From the NCBI GenBank assembly GCA_017449765.1, contig JAFTFE010000089.1, forward strand, positions 1 through 34,709: DNA of 34,709 bases, given 5' to 3'. Source of the DNA: Lachnospiraceae bacterium (GTDB lineage Bacteria; Bacillota; Clostridia; Lachnospirales; Lachnospiraceae). A program made the position numbers and the translations under genes. The notes under the pieces were generated by a model. That model saw nothing but the letters and a program-made list of their open reading frames with translations, was not told the DNA's origin and made no database searches. Below are positions 13,363 through 22,376 of the stretch, one piece after another (within the stretch, counting starts at the first letter, position 1; each line of letters opens with the position of its first letter).

Positions 13363-14859
13363 CTACATAGTTACGAATATGAACTTGCATACAAAGAGTG
13401 CCGCAATTATGGTTACAACCCAATCCTTCTTAGTGAACTTGCCACTGAATAATGTTATAACAACATATGCTATCGCTCCGATACCGATACCGTTTGATAT
13501 TGAGTAGGTAAGCGGCATCATAATAAGAGCAAGAAATGCAGGTACTGCAGAACGCATATCATCCATATCAACATTTGCAAAGTTCTTAGCCATAAGAACG
13601 CCTACAAATACCAAAGCAGGTGCTGTGGCACAGCTTGGGATTATGCTTGCCAGAGGACTAAGGAATAAACATACTACGAAGCAAAGCGCGGTAATTAAGC
13701 TTGCAAAACCGGTTCTGCCGCCTGCGCCGACACCCGAAGCAGACTCAACAAAAGTTGTACAGGTTGAAGTACCAAGCATTGAACCTGCTACCGTACCGAT
13801 AGAGTCGCACATCATTGACTGGTTTAAGTTTATCGGGTCGCCATTTTCATCTAACATTTTTGCAGAAGCTGCTGTTCCGTAGATTGTGCCGACTGTATCG
13901 AACATATCGACCAGACAGAACGCAATTATAAGAACTATAGCAGCGAACACGCCACCGATGAATTCTCCGGTGAATGCTGCATTCCATGCGTCACCGTTGA
14001 ACACGCCAAATAATCCTATATCCGAAAAATCCTTAAATGACTGTTTTATCTGTCCTGCATCAAACGAAGGAAGCTCCCACATCATTATATAATATAGAAT
14101 TGTTGATACTAAAATACCGATTATAACATTTGCCTTAATACCTTTCTTAGCAAGAATGGCGATTATGAATATACCTATAAATGCAACAAGTACAGGAACT
14201 ATCTCGTGCCATACGTCTAAGCTTGTTATTACATGACCAAAAGCATCCTCTGTTCCAATCTGCTTGATTCTTCCGTGTATATCAAAGAACTGTACGAAGG
14301 TATACTGATTACTCTCCACTATGCCGGCATTCTTAAATCCGATTAATGCTATGAATAAACCGATTCCGGCAGGAATAGATTTTTTCAGACAATCCGGAAG
14401 TGCTGTTGCTATATATTTTCTTAATCCTGTTATGGAAAGAACGAGGAATATAACACCTGACAAAAATACTACTACAAGACCTGCCTGATAACCTGTCACA
14501 ATATCCTCTCCACCAAAAAATGCTCCTGAAATAAACGTCGTACAGAAGAAAGAATTAAGTCCCATTCCACACGCCTGAGCAAACGGCATCTTAGCGTAAA
14601 GTGCCATAAGCAAGGTTCCGATTATAGCAACCAATATAGATGCTATATAAACCGAATTCCATATTTTGCCCATTGTTGCCGGCTCCGCACCTAATGCCAC
14701 AAGCCAGCCATTTGCGCCCTCTGCAGCAACCTGATTTGGATTTACAAACACGATATAAGCCATCGCAAAGAATGTTGTAAGTCCTGCGAAAATCTCAGTT
14801 CGTATTGTAGAACCTCTTTCTTCGATTTCAAAGAAGCTTTTCTTTTTTTCCTTTTCCAT
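13363..14859 (-). CDS. NCS2-family purine permease (AzgA/PbuG-like)
   Basis: This 498-residue transporter has about 12-14 membrane helices. Family marks include the opening 'RTEIFAGLTTFFAMAYIVFV', then 'QACGMGLNSFF', 'GIGLFIALIGFKNAGIV', 'DMFDTVGTIYG' and 'STCTTFVESASGVGAGGRTG'. These match the AzgA/PbuG branch of NCS2, which imports adenine, guanine or hypoxanthine with protons. The exact purine is not readable from sequence. A GGAGG site precedes the ATG. Only 39 bp separate it from the ppk stop, which leaves no room for a purine riboswitch. It is therefore probably the last gene of the ppx-ppk transcript, ending at the strong hairpin 13259-13302. Confidence 0.92.
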   Translation of the reverse strand: MEKEKKKSFFEIEERGSTIRTEIFAGLTTFFAMAYIVFVNPNQVAAEGANGWLVALGAEPATMGKIWNSVYIASILVAIIGTLLMALYAKMPFAQACGMGLNSFFCTTFISGAFFGGEDIVTGYQAGLVVVFLSGVIFLVLSITGLRKYIATALPDCLKKSIPAGIGLFIALIGFKNAGIVESNQYTFVQFFDIHGRIKQIGTEDAFGHVITSLDVWHEIVPVLVAFIGIFIIAILAKKGIKANVIIGILVSTILYYIMMWELPSFDAGQIKQSFKDFSDIGLFGVFNGDAWNAAFTGEFIGGVFAAIVLIIAFCLVDMFDTVGTIYGTAASAKMLDENGDPINLNQSMMCDSIGTVAGSMLGTSTCTTFVESASGVGAGGRTGFASLITALCFVVCLFLSPLASIIPSCATAPALVFVGVLMAKNFANVDMDDMRSAVPAFLALIMMPLTYSISNGIGIGAIAYVVITLFSGKFTKKDWVVTIIAALFVCKFIFVTM

Positions 14860-14898
14860 TTTTCGTCCTCCTATGGTTTATATTTATTATAGTGCTTC

Positions 14899-17019
14899 CT
14901 ATTCTGACTTTGTCCTTGGGATAAATGTACGTGTTTCAACCTGCTTCTTACTCTCCTTGTTGGCATTCACTGCCTGCTTGCAAAAGTAAACCTGTGCTTC
15001 AAGCTTGTCTCTTCCTCTTAAATCCTGTTTCTCATAGGTTCCGTCAGGCTGCATTATATGAGCCTTTAATGTATCGGCAAGCTGTATATTAAGGATTTCT
15101 ATTACACGCTTTTTTAAATCCTCATCTTCAACCGGGAAGGTAATCTCAACTCTCTTGTCAAGGTTTCTCGGCATCCAGTCGGCGCTTCCCATATACACAT
15201 CTTCAAAACCTCCGTTGTAGAAGTAGAATATTCTTGAATGTTCAAGGAAATTACCTACGATAGACCTTACGGTTATATTTTCGCTAAGATCAGGAATTCC
15301 TGTCTTAAGACAGCAGATACCTCTTACGATTAAATCAATCTGCACGCCTGCACAGGATGCCTCGTATAATTTCTTGATAATAACAGGATCACATAGTGCA
15401 TTCATCTTCGCAATTATCCTTGCACCTCTGCCATGCTTCGCATTGTCAATCTCTCTGTCTATAAGTCCGACAAACTTCTTCTTCAGCCATATAGGAGCTA
15501 CCATAAGCTTATTCCAGGCAGGAGGTTCGGAATAACCTGACAGCATATTGAACACCGCTGTTGCATCTTCACCTATAGCATCCGATGCAGTAAATATACC
15601 CATATCTGTATATATTTTTGCAGTTATATCATTATAATTTCCTGTTCCGAGATGAACATATCGTTTTATACCATCCTCTTCACGTCTTACGACAAGAGCT
15701 ATCTTGGAATGAGTCTTAAGACCGACCAGACCATATATAACATGGCAGCCTGCTTTCTCAAGTTTTTTCGCCCAAATTATATTATTTTCCTCATCGAATC
15801 TCGCCTTTAACTCTACTAATACCGTAACCTGTTTGCCGTTCTCAGCCGCCTGCGCCAAAGCTGCAACTATAGGAGAATTTCCGCTTACACGATATAGTGT
15901 CTGCTTTATCGCAAGCACATCAGGGTCAACTGCCGCCTGCCTGATAAAGTCTACTACAGGGGTAAATTCATAGAACGGATGGAACAAAAGTATATCCTTC
16001 CTCTTAATCTGCTCAAATATATTCTCCTCATTGTTATAGCCGGGTACGGGCTGCGGTATGTATTTTTTATATTTTAGATGTTCAAATCCATCGAATCCGT
16101 ACACCTTCATAAGAAATGTCAGGTCAAGCGGTCCGTTTATCGAATACACATATTCATTGTCAACATTAAGCTGCTTCTTGAGTTCCTTAAGAAGTCTCTT
16201 GTCCATATCAGACTCAACTTCAAGTCTTATTACTTCGCCCCAGGCACGCTTCTTTATCTGCTTCTCTATCTCCTTAAGTAAGTCAGCCGCATCCTCCTCA
16301 TCTATGGTAAGGTCGGCATTTCTCATAATTCTGTAAGGATATGCACATACTATCTCGTAGTTAAGGAAAAGCTTTCCCAAGTTCTTCTCAATTATCTCCT
16401 CAAGAAGTATTATCTCACGGGACTCACCTTCCTTTGGAAGTTCAATAACTCGCGGCAATACTGACGGAACCTGAACAGTCGCTATATCCACGACATCCTT
16501 CTTCTTATCACGTATAAGTGCTCCTATGTTAAGAGTTTTATTTCTTATAAGAGGAAATGGTCTTGATGAATCAACAGCCATCGGGGTAAGTACGGGATAT
16601 ATCTCCTTCTCAAAATATTTATCCACGAATTTGCTCTGCTTTTCAGATAAGTCCTCATAATGTCTTAAAAGCTTCAAGCCCTCTGACTCAAGTGCCGGTA
16701 TAAGCGAACGGTTAAGTGTCACATATTGGGACTGCATCATATTCTTAGTCTCGGGAATTATCTTATCAATCTGTGCCTTCGGGCTGAGACCTGCGATATC
16801 CTTCTTCTTGTAATCTGCTTCAATCAGGTCAATAAGCGACGCAACTCTTATCATGAAAAACTCATCAAGATTTGAAGCGGTTATACTTAGGAATTTAAGC
16901 CTTTCAAATAATGGTATGGTCTTATCCTTTGCCTCATTTAATATACGATAATTAAACAAAAGCCACGATAATTCTCTGTTATAAAAGTTCTCCGGTTTAT
17001 CCAAAATCTTTTTATCCAT
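14899..17019 (-). CDS. ppk1: Polyphosphate kinase
   Basis: This 706-residue enzyme makes inorganic polyphosphate from ATP, reversibly. The N-terminal domain opens 'NRELSWLLFNYRIL', and the middle head domain contains 'PVLTPMAVDSSRPFPLI'. Two phospholipase-D-like domains follow. H437 in 'GLKTHSKIAL' is the expected autophosphorylated histidine, 'VHLGTGNYND' follows at 455-464, and the second conserved histidine is in 'FLEHSRIFYFYNGG' near 595. Length is normal for PPK1. The ATG overlaps the ppx stop by one base (TAATG), with AAGGAG upstream inside ppx. Synthesis and breakdown of polyphosphate are therefore translated from one message. Confidence 0.96.
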   Translation of the reverse strand: MDKKILDKPENFYNRELSWLLFNYRILNEAKDKTIPLFERLKFLSITASNLDEFFMIRVASLIDLIEADYKKKDIAGLSPKAQIDKIIPETKNMMQSQYVTLNRSLIPALESEGLKLLRHYEDLSEKQSKFVDKYFEKEIYPVLTPMAVDSSRPFPLIRNKTLNIGALIRDKKKDVVDIATVQVPSVLPRVIELPKEGESREIILLEEIIEKNLGKLFLNYEIVCAYPYRIMRNADLTIDEEDAADLLKEIEKQIKKRAWGEVIRLEVESDMDKRLLKELKKQLNVDNEYVYSINGPLDLTFLMKVYGFDGFEHLKYKKYIPQPVPGYNNEENIFEQIKRKDILLFHPFYEFTPVVDFIRQAAVDPDVLAIKQTLYRVSGNSPIVAALAQAAENGKQVTVLVELKARFDEENNIIWAKKLEKAGCHVIYGLVGLKTHSKIALVVRREEDGIKRYVHLGTGNYNDITAKIYTDMGIFTASDAIGEDATAVFNMLSGYSEPPAWNKLMVAPIWLKKKFVGLIDREIDNAKHGRGARIIAKMNALCDPVIIKKLYEASCAGVQIDLIVRGICCLKTGIPDLSENITVRSIVGNFLEHSRIFYFYNGGFEDVYMGSADWMPRNLDKRVEITFPVEDEDLKKRVIEILNIQLADTLKAHIMQPDGTYEKQDLRGRDKLEAQVYFCKQAVNANKESKKQVETRTFIPRTKSE

Positions 17020-18557
17020 TATTTCACGCTCCTTTTCAATCTCAATATAGGTCTTATGCCATACACCTGCTCAAAGAAATCCGCTCTTGCTTCAAATAGT
17101 CCGGCTTCAAGTGATATATCATCATAAGTAAGTGCCGAAATAATCAGGTTATCATCCTTTATACTTATACTTACATCTTCTATCTTCTGCAAGTGGCTCT
17201 TGTCCAATATATTCGCTATCCTGAGTATTGCAACAAGTTTTGCAATAACCATATAGTCACAGTCACCAAGTTCTGCCATTATCTGATCCTTGGCAGGCAG
17301 ATAATGGATATTGTATTTAACTATATTGGCAACTTCCATACGTTCGGTGTGTGACAGACCGATAATCTCTGTATTTGCAATAATATGATAGGAACTCATA
17401 GCACCATTATGCATACTTATGAAATTACCACAGTCATGAAGTATCGCAGCTATCTTAAGCAGAAGTCTCTCCTGTTTATCCATACCGTAAGGCTTCCTGA
17501 CACTGTCAAATATTTTAAGTGCCAGATCAGATACTGCCTCAAGATGTCTCTGATTACATTTATATCTCTTACTTAGGTTAAATGCAGAAGCAACAATATC
17601 TTCCGTGAAATCATGTGAGAACACAACTCTGCTTCCCTCATCCATATATGAAGCCGCTATACCCTCACAGAAAGTGACGTTTGGTACATATATCGACTCT
17701 GCCTTGCAGTTATTAAGCAAAGACTTGTATATTAGGACATTCGGTAAAATAAGTGTTGCTCTCTCAAAAGGTATTCCATATTTTTCGGACAGTTCAAGAG
17801 GTGAAAGCTTTATCGCTCTACTGTAGATTTTCTCAAACTGCTCAAAGCTTATCCTCTCGTTCAAATCTATCTCCGGTACAATCTTTCCGAAGGATTTTAC
17901 TATCTCTCCGACCGCTACTATACTTTTTATCTCTTTATCATTCAGGTAAATATTTCTGAAGGTGGCTATGTCATTATCTACAAATTCTGCTATGACCTGA
18001 TCGAGTCTTCCGGATTTATTGCCGATTATAGACAGATAGTCTCTGATTCGCACTGCTCCGATAGGCATATTCTCGGATACAATCAGGTTATTTTTATCAA
18101 AAAGTGATATCTGGATACTTCCGGCGCCGACATCTATAAGTGCCGTATTCTTGCTTGCTATCTGCCTGAAGCTTTCTGATTTGGCTATTACGCCTTTGAA
18201 TATTATGTATCTTTGTTCAGAGTTACTGAGTATCTTAACATCAATATTGGTCGTTCTTTTTATTGTCTCAAGTATTATCTCAGAATTCTTCGCCTCTCTG
18301 ACAGCCGATGTTGCATAGGCTCTGTACTCAGTTATCTGATATTCCTTCATTTTCTTTTTAAAATCACCAAGCACCTCGCAGACCTGCTTTATGGATGCGG
18401 TGCTTAAGACTCCATCGCTGTATGTGTCCTTGCCTAATTCAATAAAGCGGCTTAAACCATCTATTTTCCTAAATGATTTTCTGCCGTTTATCTCAAATAT
18501 ATTAAGTGATAATTCGCTTGAGCCAACGTAGATGGCAGCGAACATTTTCAAAGCCAT
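17019..18557 (-). CDS. ppx: Ppx/GppA-family phosphatase with C-terminal HD domain
   Basis: The start is set at ATG 18557, where AAGGAGG lies seven bases upstream; a reading from 18599 lacks this. The 512-residue protein has an ASKHA-fold phosphatase domain to about 300, with 'LIDVGAGSIQISLF' as the second phosphate motif. An HD-type domain follows with 'IAAILHDCGNFISMHN' near 395. It should degrade polyphosphate or the 5'-phosphate of pppGpp. One oddity: the first phosphate-binding motif reads 'AAIYVGSSELSLNIFEI', with Tyr where relatives usually have Asp (DxGS). A single base change (GAC to TAC) would explain it. The gene overlaps ppk by 1 nt. Upstream lies a MITE-like palindrome whose left arm is about 30 bp from the start codon. 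Confidence 0.88.
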   Translation of the reverse strand: MALKMFAAIYVGSSELSLNIFEINGRKSFRKIDGLSRFIELGKDTYSDGVLSTASIKQVCEVLGDFKKKMKEYQITEYRAYATSAVREAKNSEIILETIKRTTNIDVKILSNSEQRYIIFKGVIAKSESFRQIASKNTALIDVGAGSIQISLFDKNNLIVSENMPIGAVRIRDYLSIIGNKSGRLDQVIAEFVDNDIATFRNIYLNDKEIKSIVAVGEIVKSFGKIVPEIDLNERISFEQFEKIYSRAIKLSPLELSEKYGIPFERATLILPNVLIYKSLLNNCKAESIYVPNVTFCEGIAASYMDEGSRVVFSHDFTEDIVASAFNLSKRYKCNQRHLEAVSDLALKIFDSVRKPYGMDKQERLLLKIAAILHDCGNFISMHNGAMSSYHIIANTEIIGLSHTERMEVANIVKYNIHYLPAKDQIMAELGDCDYMVIAKLVAILRIANILDKSHLQKIEDVSISIKDDNLIISALTYDDISLEAGLFEARADFFEQVYGIRPILRLKRSVK

Positions 18558-18588
18558 GTTTTTTACCTCCTTAAAATTTACTCTTTGA

Positions 18589-18777
18589 GGTATATTCAAT
18601 TATATATGACTATCGCAGGCACGCTCTCGCTAAGATTCGCACGCAACGGTACTAAGCTCCTTAAGCCTACAAAATCATATTAACTCACTTTGTTCGTTAT
18701 ATGATTTTATAGTCTCAAGTCACTAACTACCGGCGGCTCATATTACCTGCTTATAGTCATATATAATCGAATATACC
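18589..18777. repeat. MITE-like nested palindrome (189 bp) between folBK and ppx
   Basis: The terminal arms 18589-18613 and 18753-18777 match over 25 nt with one mismatch: GGTATATTC, one variable base, then ATTATATATGACTAT. A GCAGG/CCTGC pair lies just inside. Further in, CGGTA/(T)ACCG-like segments, CTTAAG-like segments and AAAATCATAT/ATATGATTTT pair again, so the whole element folds into one long imperfect hairpin. It has no ORF of note. It fills nearly all of the gap between the two genes. No target-site duplication is obvious. Confidence 0.7.
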
Positions 18778-18825
18778 GCTTTACGTTTATAATTAAGCAA
18801 AGTTAATGCTTTTATAAATGTTCTA

Positions 18826-19662
18826 TTATGATATATTAGTTTCCTTTTTATCCTTTAGTATGTCATAAAGTTCGATTACGCGCTTGTTATAGCCCGGGTG
18901 GTAGGCGAAGGGTGCTATCTCACACAGAGGTTCTAAGACGAATCTTCTGTTCGTCATGTCCGCATGAGGAATCTTTAAATTTTCTTCCATAATTATATCT
19001 TTGTTATATAGAAGAATATCTATGTCGAGAGTTCGCGGGCCCCAATGTATTATCCTTTTTCTTCCGGCACTTTGTTCTATGTCATTTATGACTGACAAAA
19101 GTTCTCCCGGCGAGTATAAGGTTTCGATCTCAAGGCAGGCATTTAGGAAGTTCTCCTGCTCCACATCTCCATATGGTTCAGTCTCAATATATGAAGATAT
19201 TTTATTGACTATTATATACTCATCCTTGTTAAGCTGGTCTACAGCATAATCAAGATATCCCTCTTTATCTCCCATATTGGAGCCAATGCCGAGATATGCT
19301 ATATTCTTGCGTCTTGTAATATCCACACATACCGTATCAAAGCTCATATTTATTGGAGCTTCCGGCTTGCCGACTATTATTCTCACAGTCTTTATTTTAT
19401 CATATTTTATAAGAATTGTGTTCGCAATGTTTTCTGCCGCCGCTTCGATAAGATTATATTTTTCTTCGAGCATAACACCTTTTATGAGTTCACAAACCTC
19501 AGCATAATTAACAGTCTTGTTCAAATCATCGGTCATGCCTGCATCTCTTATATCAAGCGAAAGCTCAGCTGTTATTATAAAGGTCTGCCCTTTTCTTTTC
19601 TCATCTTCATATACACCATGATAAGCGAATATTTCCAAATCCTTGATTATTATTTTATCCAA
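18826..19662 (-). CDS. folK: Fused dihydroneopterin aldolase (FolB) / HPPK (FolK)
   Basis: This 278-residue two-domain folate enzyme has FolB at residues 1-118. It opens 'DLEIFAYHGVYEDEKRKGQ' and contains 'KTVNYAEVCELIKGVM', and it converts dihydroneopterin to 6-hydroxymethyl-dihydropterin. FolK at about 119-278 contains 'AYLGIGSNMGDKEGYL', 'SSYIETEPYG' and 'GPRTLDIDILLY', and it pyrophosphorylates that product for FolP. The fusion is common in Firmicutes and makes two consecutive steps in one polypeptide. The gene follows folP by 52 bp in the folC-HD-folP-folBK block. The MITE-like palindrome lies directly after it. Confidence 0.95.
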   Translation of the reverse strand: MDKIIIKDLEIFAYHGVYEDEKRKGQTFIITAELSLDIRDAGMTDDLNKTVNYAEVCELIKGVMLEEKYNLIEAAAENIANTILIKYDKIKTVRIIVGKPEAPINMSFDTVCVDITRRKNIAYLGIGSNMGDKEGYLDYAVDQLNKDEYIIVNKISSYIETEPYGDVEQENFLNACLEIETLYSPGELLSVINDIEQSAGRKRIIHWGPRTLDIDILLYNKDIIMEENLKIPHADMTNRRFVLEPLCEIAPFAYHPGYNKRVIELYDILKDKKETNIS

Positions 19663-19714
19663 AATATTTCTCCATTTTATAAAATAGTTATTCTGTAGTT
19701 TTTCATAAGCAATT

Positions 19715-20524
19715 TTATTTTGATTTCATTATTGTATCTGCCATTTTTAATGCTCTGTAATTAGCCTTAACATCATGCACCCTGAAAAATGTACAACCTT
19801 TCATAAGTCCAATAACCGATGTTGCGATAGTCCCTTCCTCACGCTCCTCAACAGGAAGATTCAAGGTATTGCCAATCATTGACTTTCTGGAAGTGCCAAG
19901 CAGTACAGGATACCCCATAGTCACAATCTTTTCAAGATTATTCATCACAACAAGATTATCCTCTGTCGTCTTGGCAAATCCTATGCCGGGATCAATCATT
20001 ATCCGTTCCTTAGCTATACCGGCATTATCTGCAATATCAAGCATAATCTTTAAATCTGCTGCAATATCCTCCATAAGATTGCTGTAATTCTTATTATCAC
20101 GGTTATGCATTACACAGACTGACACATTGTGCTTTGCCACAGTTTCAGCCATCATATCATCAGCAGTAAGCCCCCATATGTCATTTACAAGGTCCGCTCC
20201 GGCAAGTATAGCTGCCTCAGCAACCTTGTGCTTATATGTATCTATTGAAATCGGTATATTAAAATTCTCTCTGATTGCCTCTATGATAAAGCAGGTTCTT
20301 TCAATCTCTTCCTGTACGGATATTACAGTATGTCCGGGTCTTGTTGATTCGCCACCCACGTCTATTATGTCCGCACCATCATCTATAAGCTGCTTTGCAT
20401 GCTTTAAGGCCTTGTCAACATCATTATAATTCCCGCCATCCGAAAAGGAATCCGGGGTAACATTTAAAATCCCCATAATATATGGTCTTTTTCCCGTCTC
20501 AAAATATCTGTTACCGATTATCAT
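19715..20524 (-). CDS. folP: Dihydropteroate synthase
   Basis: This 269-residue TIM-barrel enzyme joins 6-hydroxymethyl-dihydropterin pyrophosphate with p-aminobenzoate to form dihydropteroate. It is the sulfonamide target. Signature motifs are 'MGILNVTPDSFSDGG' (18-32), 'DIIDVGGESTRPG' (about 54-66), 'ISIDTYK', 'MHNRD' and 'DPGIGFAKT', with 'LLGTSRKSMIG' near 217. All conserved positions look intact. AGGAGACATAT precedes the ATG at 20524. It lies between the HD-domain gene and the folB-folK fusion. Confidence 0.97.
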   Translation of the reverse strand: MIIGNRYFETGKRPYIMGILNVTPDSFSDGGNYNDVDKALKHAKQLIDDGADIIDVGGESTRPGHTVISVQEEIERTCFIIEAIRENFNIPISIDTYKHKVAEAAILAGADLVNDIWGLTADDMMAETVAKHNVSVCVMHNRDNKNYSNLMEDIAADLKIMLDIADNAGIAKERIMIDPGIGFAKTTEDNLVVMNNLEKIVTMGYPVLLGTSRKSMIGNTLNLPVEEREEGTIATSVIGLMKGCTFFRVHDVKANYRALKMADTIMKSK

Positions 20525-20581
20525 ATATGTCTCCTATATAATACAAGTCCATTATTAGCACAACTTAATATTTATTAATTT

Positions 20582-21067
20582 CTATACGAGCACTGTCTGA
20601 TTTTTCTTCTCCTCATCCCAGTAGCACTCATCATACATTTTACATTCAAAACAATTTCTTGAAAGCTTATCGGCCTTATATAAAACATATCTTAGGTCAC
20701 CTTTATCAATATCCTCCGGTATATTTTTATGGCTCTCTATAGCCTGAGTAATAAAATATATCTCCTCCTCGGAAAAACCTGAAGCCCTGAGTACATTTTC
20801 AGCTATCCTGCTGCCTGCAGTATTATGAGGCGTTCCCTTCTCATATTCCTCACATCTTCCTATATCATGCAGGAGCGCCATCGCATATATACACTCCTTA
20901 TCAAATCCAAGTTCGTCCTCTAAATTAATTATATAGGCAATACGCGCTACAGCCAGTGAATGCTCTATGTCGTGCAGACAGAACAATCTTTTTTCTTCAG
21001 CTTTTTCTATCTCTGCCATACATTGATTATATATATTATTATTTAAAATACTGTCAACTCTCTGCAT
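20582..21067 (-). CDS. HD-domain phosphohydrolase in the folate cluster
   Basis: This protein of about 161 residues starts at ATG 21067. GGAGG lies seven bases upstream of it, whereas the ATG at 21079 has no ribosome site. The HD domain has 'CLHDIEHSLAVARIAYI', the metal pair in 'ALLHDIGR', 'GTPHNTAGSRIAENVL', 'IESHKN' and 'LYKADKLSRNCFECKMYDEC'. The last part gives a Cys cluster (C-x2-C-x5-C) characteristic of this clostridial subgroup. HD enzymes hydrolyse phosphate esters. Between folC and folP it could act on a pterin or folate intermediate, for example dihydroneopterin triphosphate, but this is inference from position only. Confidence 0.85.
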   Translation of the reverse strand: MQRVDSILNNNIYNQCMAEIEKAEEKRLFCLHDIEHSLAVARIAYIINLEDELGFDKECIYAMALLHDIGRCEEYEKGTPHNTAGSRIAENVLRASGFSEEEIYFITQAIESHKNIPEDIDKGDLRYVLYKADKLSRNCFECKMYDECYWDEEKKNQTVLV

Positions 21068-21095
21068 ATCTGCCTCCATATATCAGGAAAACCTC

Positions 21096-22343
21096 TTATT
21101 TTAGATAATCAGATATAAAGGATAATGAACCGCATACCATAATTACATCTTCGTCCCCCGCTGCATCAAACGCCATTCTTACCGCATCTTCATATGTGTC
21201 TGCGGTTTCAGCCTTTATCCCCTTATTACTAATCAATTCCGCCAACTTATAATTATCTAATGCTCTCGGTGTATCAGGAGTAATTGTTATGGCATATGAC
21301 ATATTATCACACAAAATATCAATCATTTTTTCGTATTCTTTATCCTTTAATACTCCTATTATATAAATAATTTTCTTATTTGTAAAATACTTATTTATAT
21401 TGTTTTTTAAATAAATCCATGCGGCCTCATTATGTGCTCCGTCCACATACATTAATGGTCTGTCATTTACCTTTGTAAGTCTGCCTTTCCACTCAGTTTT
21501 ATGCAGACCTTCTTTAATAAACTCATAATCGATATTTAATATCTTCAGTACCTCTATTGCAGTTGAAGCATTTATTATCTGATGTGCTCCGATAAGACCT
21601 ATATCATATTCTTCACCCTTATACGAGAAAAATATGCCGTCTGTCTCATCTTTTTCTATGTGAAAATCCGTTTCATCCACCATTACAAACTCAGAGTTTT
21701 TCTCTGCACAAACAGTCTTTAGAACCCTTACTGCTTCTTCCATCTGGGGTGCGGACACACATACGGAATCCTCTTTTATAATCCCTGCCTTATGTACGGC
21801 TATCTGCTCTATCGTATCACCTAAAAAAGCCGTATGATCTATGCTTATCTGGGCTATAACGGATATAAGCTTATTTTTAATAACATTTGTCGCATCCAAT
21901 GTACCACCCATACCACATTCGATAAGAGTGTAATCACATTTTTTTTCCGCAAAATATAAAAAAGCGATGGCAGTTTCTATCTCAAATGCGGTCGGACTCG
22001 GATAACCGTCTTTTTCCATTTTCTCTATAACATCTGCCACCTGTTCAAGCAATCTGCAAAATGTATCCTCATCCATATTCTTTTTGTTAATCTGAAATCT
22101 TTCGAGATATTCAAAGATTGTAGGAGATATATACCTTCCGACAGTGAATCCGGCCTCAATAAGAGCCGATTCGACAAAAGCGAAAATTGAACCCTTTCCA
22201 TTTGTACCCGATATATGCAGAGCTTTACACTTATCCTGTGGGTTATCAAGCCTTCTTAAAAGCTCCCTGACATTATCTAAGCCCGGCACTATGCCGAGCT
22301 TATTCTTTCTATCAATATATTCCATAGCAGCATTTATGTCCAT
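21096..22343 (-). CDS. folC: Bifunctional dihydrofolate / folylpolyglutamate synthase
   Basis: This Mur-ligase-family enzyme of about 415 residues adds glutamate to dihydropteroate and to folates. It shows 'DNPQDKCKALHISGTNGKGS' with the P-loop GTNGKGS, followed by 'FTVGRYISPTIFEYLERFQIN'. Later motifs are 'ECGMGGTLDATNV', 'QISIDHTAFLGDTIEQIA.HKAGIIK' and 'DGAHNEAAW'. The start is ATG 22343, with AGAGG at suitable spacing; a GTG directly before it is also possible. The gene follows the polysaccharide deacetylase by about 30 bp and precedes the HD gene by under 30 bp, so all are probably co-transcribed. No folE is in the cluster. Confidence 0.96.
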   Translation of the reverse strand: MDINAAMEYIDRKNKLGIVPGLDNVRELLRRLDNPQDKCKALHISGTNGKGSIFAFVESALIEAGFTVGRYISPTIFEYLERFQINKKNMDEDTFCRLLEQVADVIEKMEKDGYPSPTAFEIETAIAFLYFAEKKCDYTLIECGMGGTLDATNVIKNKLISVIAQISIDHTAFLGDTIEQIAVHKAGIIKEDSVCVSAPQMEEAVRVLKTVCAEKNSEFVMVDETDFHIEKDETDGIFFSYKGEEYDIGLIGAHQIINASTAIEVLKILNIDYEFIKEGLHKTEWKGRLTKVNDRPLMYVDGAHNEAAWIYLKNNINKYFTNKKIIYIIGVLKDKEYEKMIDILCDNMSYAITITPDTPRALDNYKLAELISNKGIKAETADTYEDAVRMAFDAAGDEDVIMVCGSLSFISDYLK

Positions 22344-22376
22344 CACTTCTACCTCTTGCCTTGCTTAGAGCTTAAC

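Noticed and set aside
14860-14898. Purine riboswitch before the purine permease gene
   Set aside because: Only 39 bp separate it from the ppk stop codon, too short for a purine aptamer plus expression platform.
22344-22376. Folate or pterin riboswitch before folC
   Set aside because: The gap to the upstream gene is only about 30 bp.
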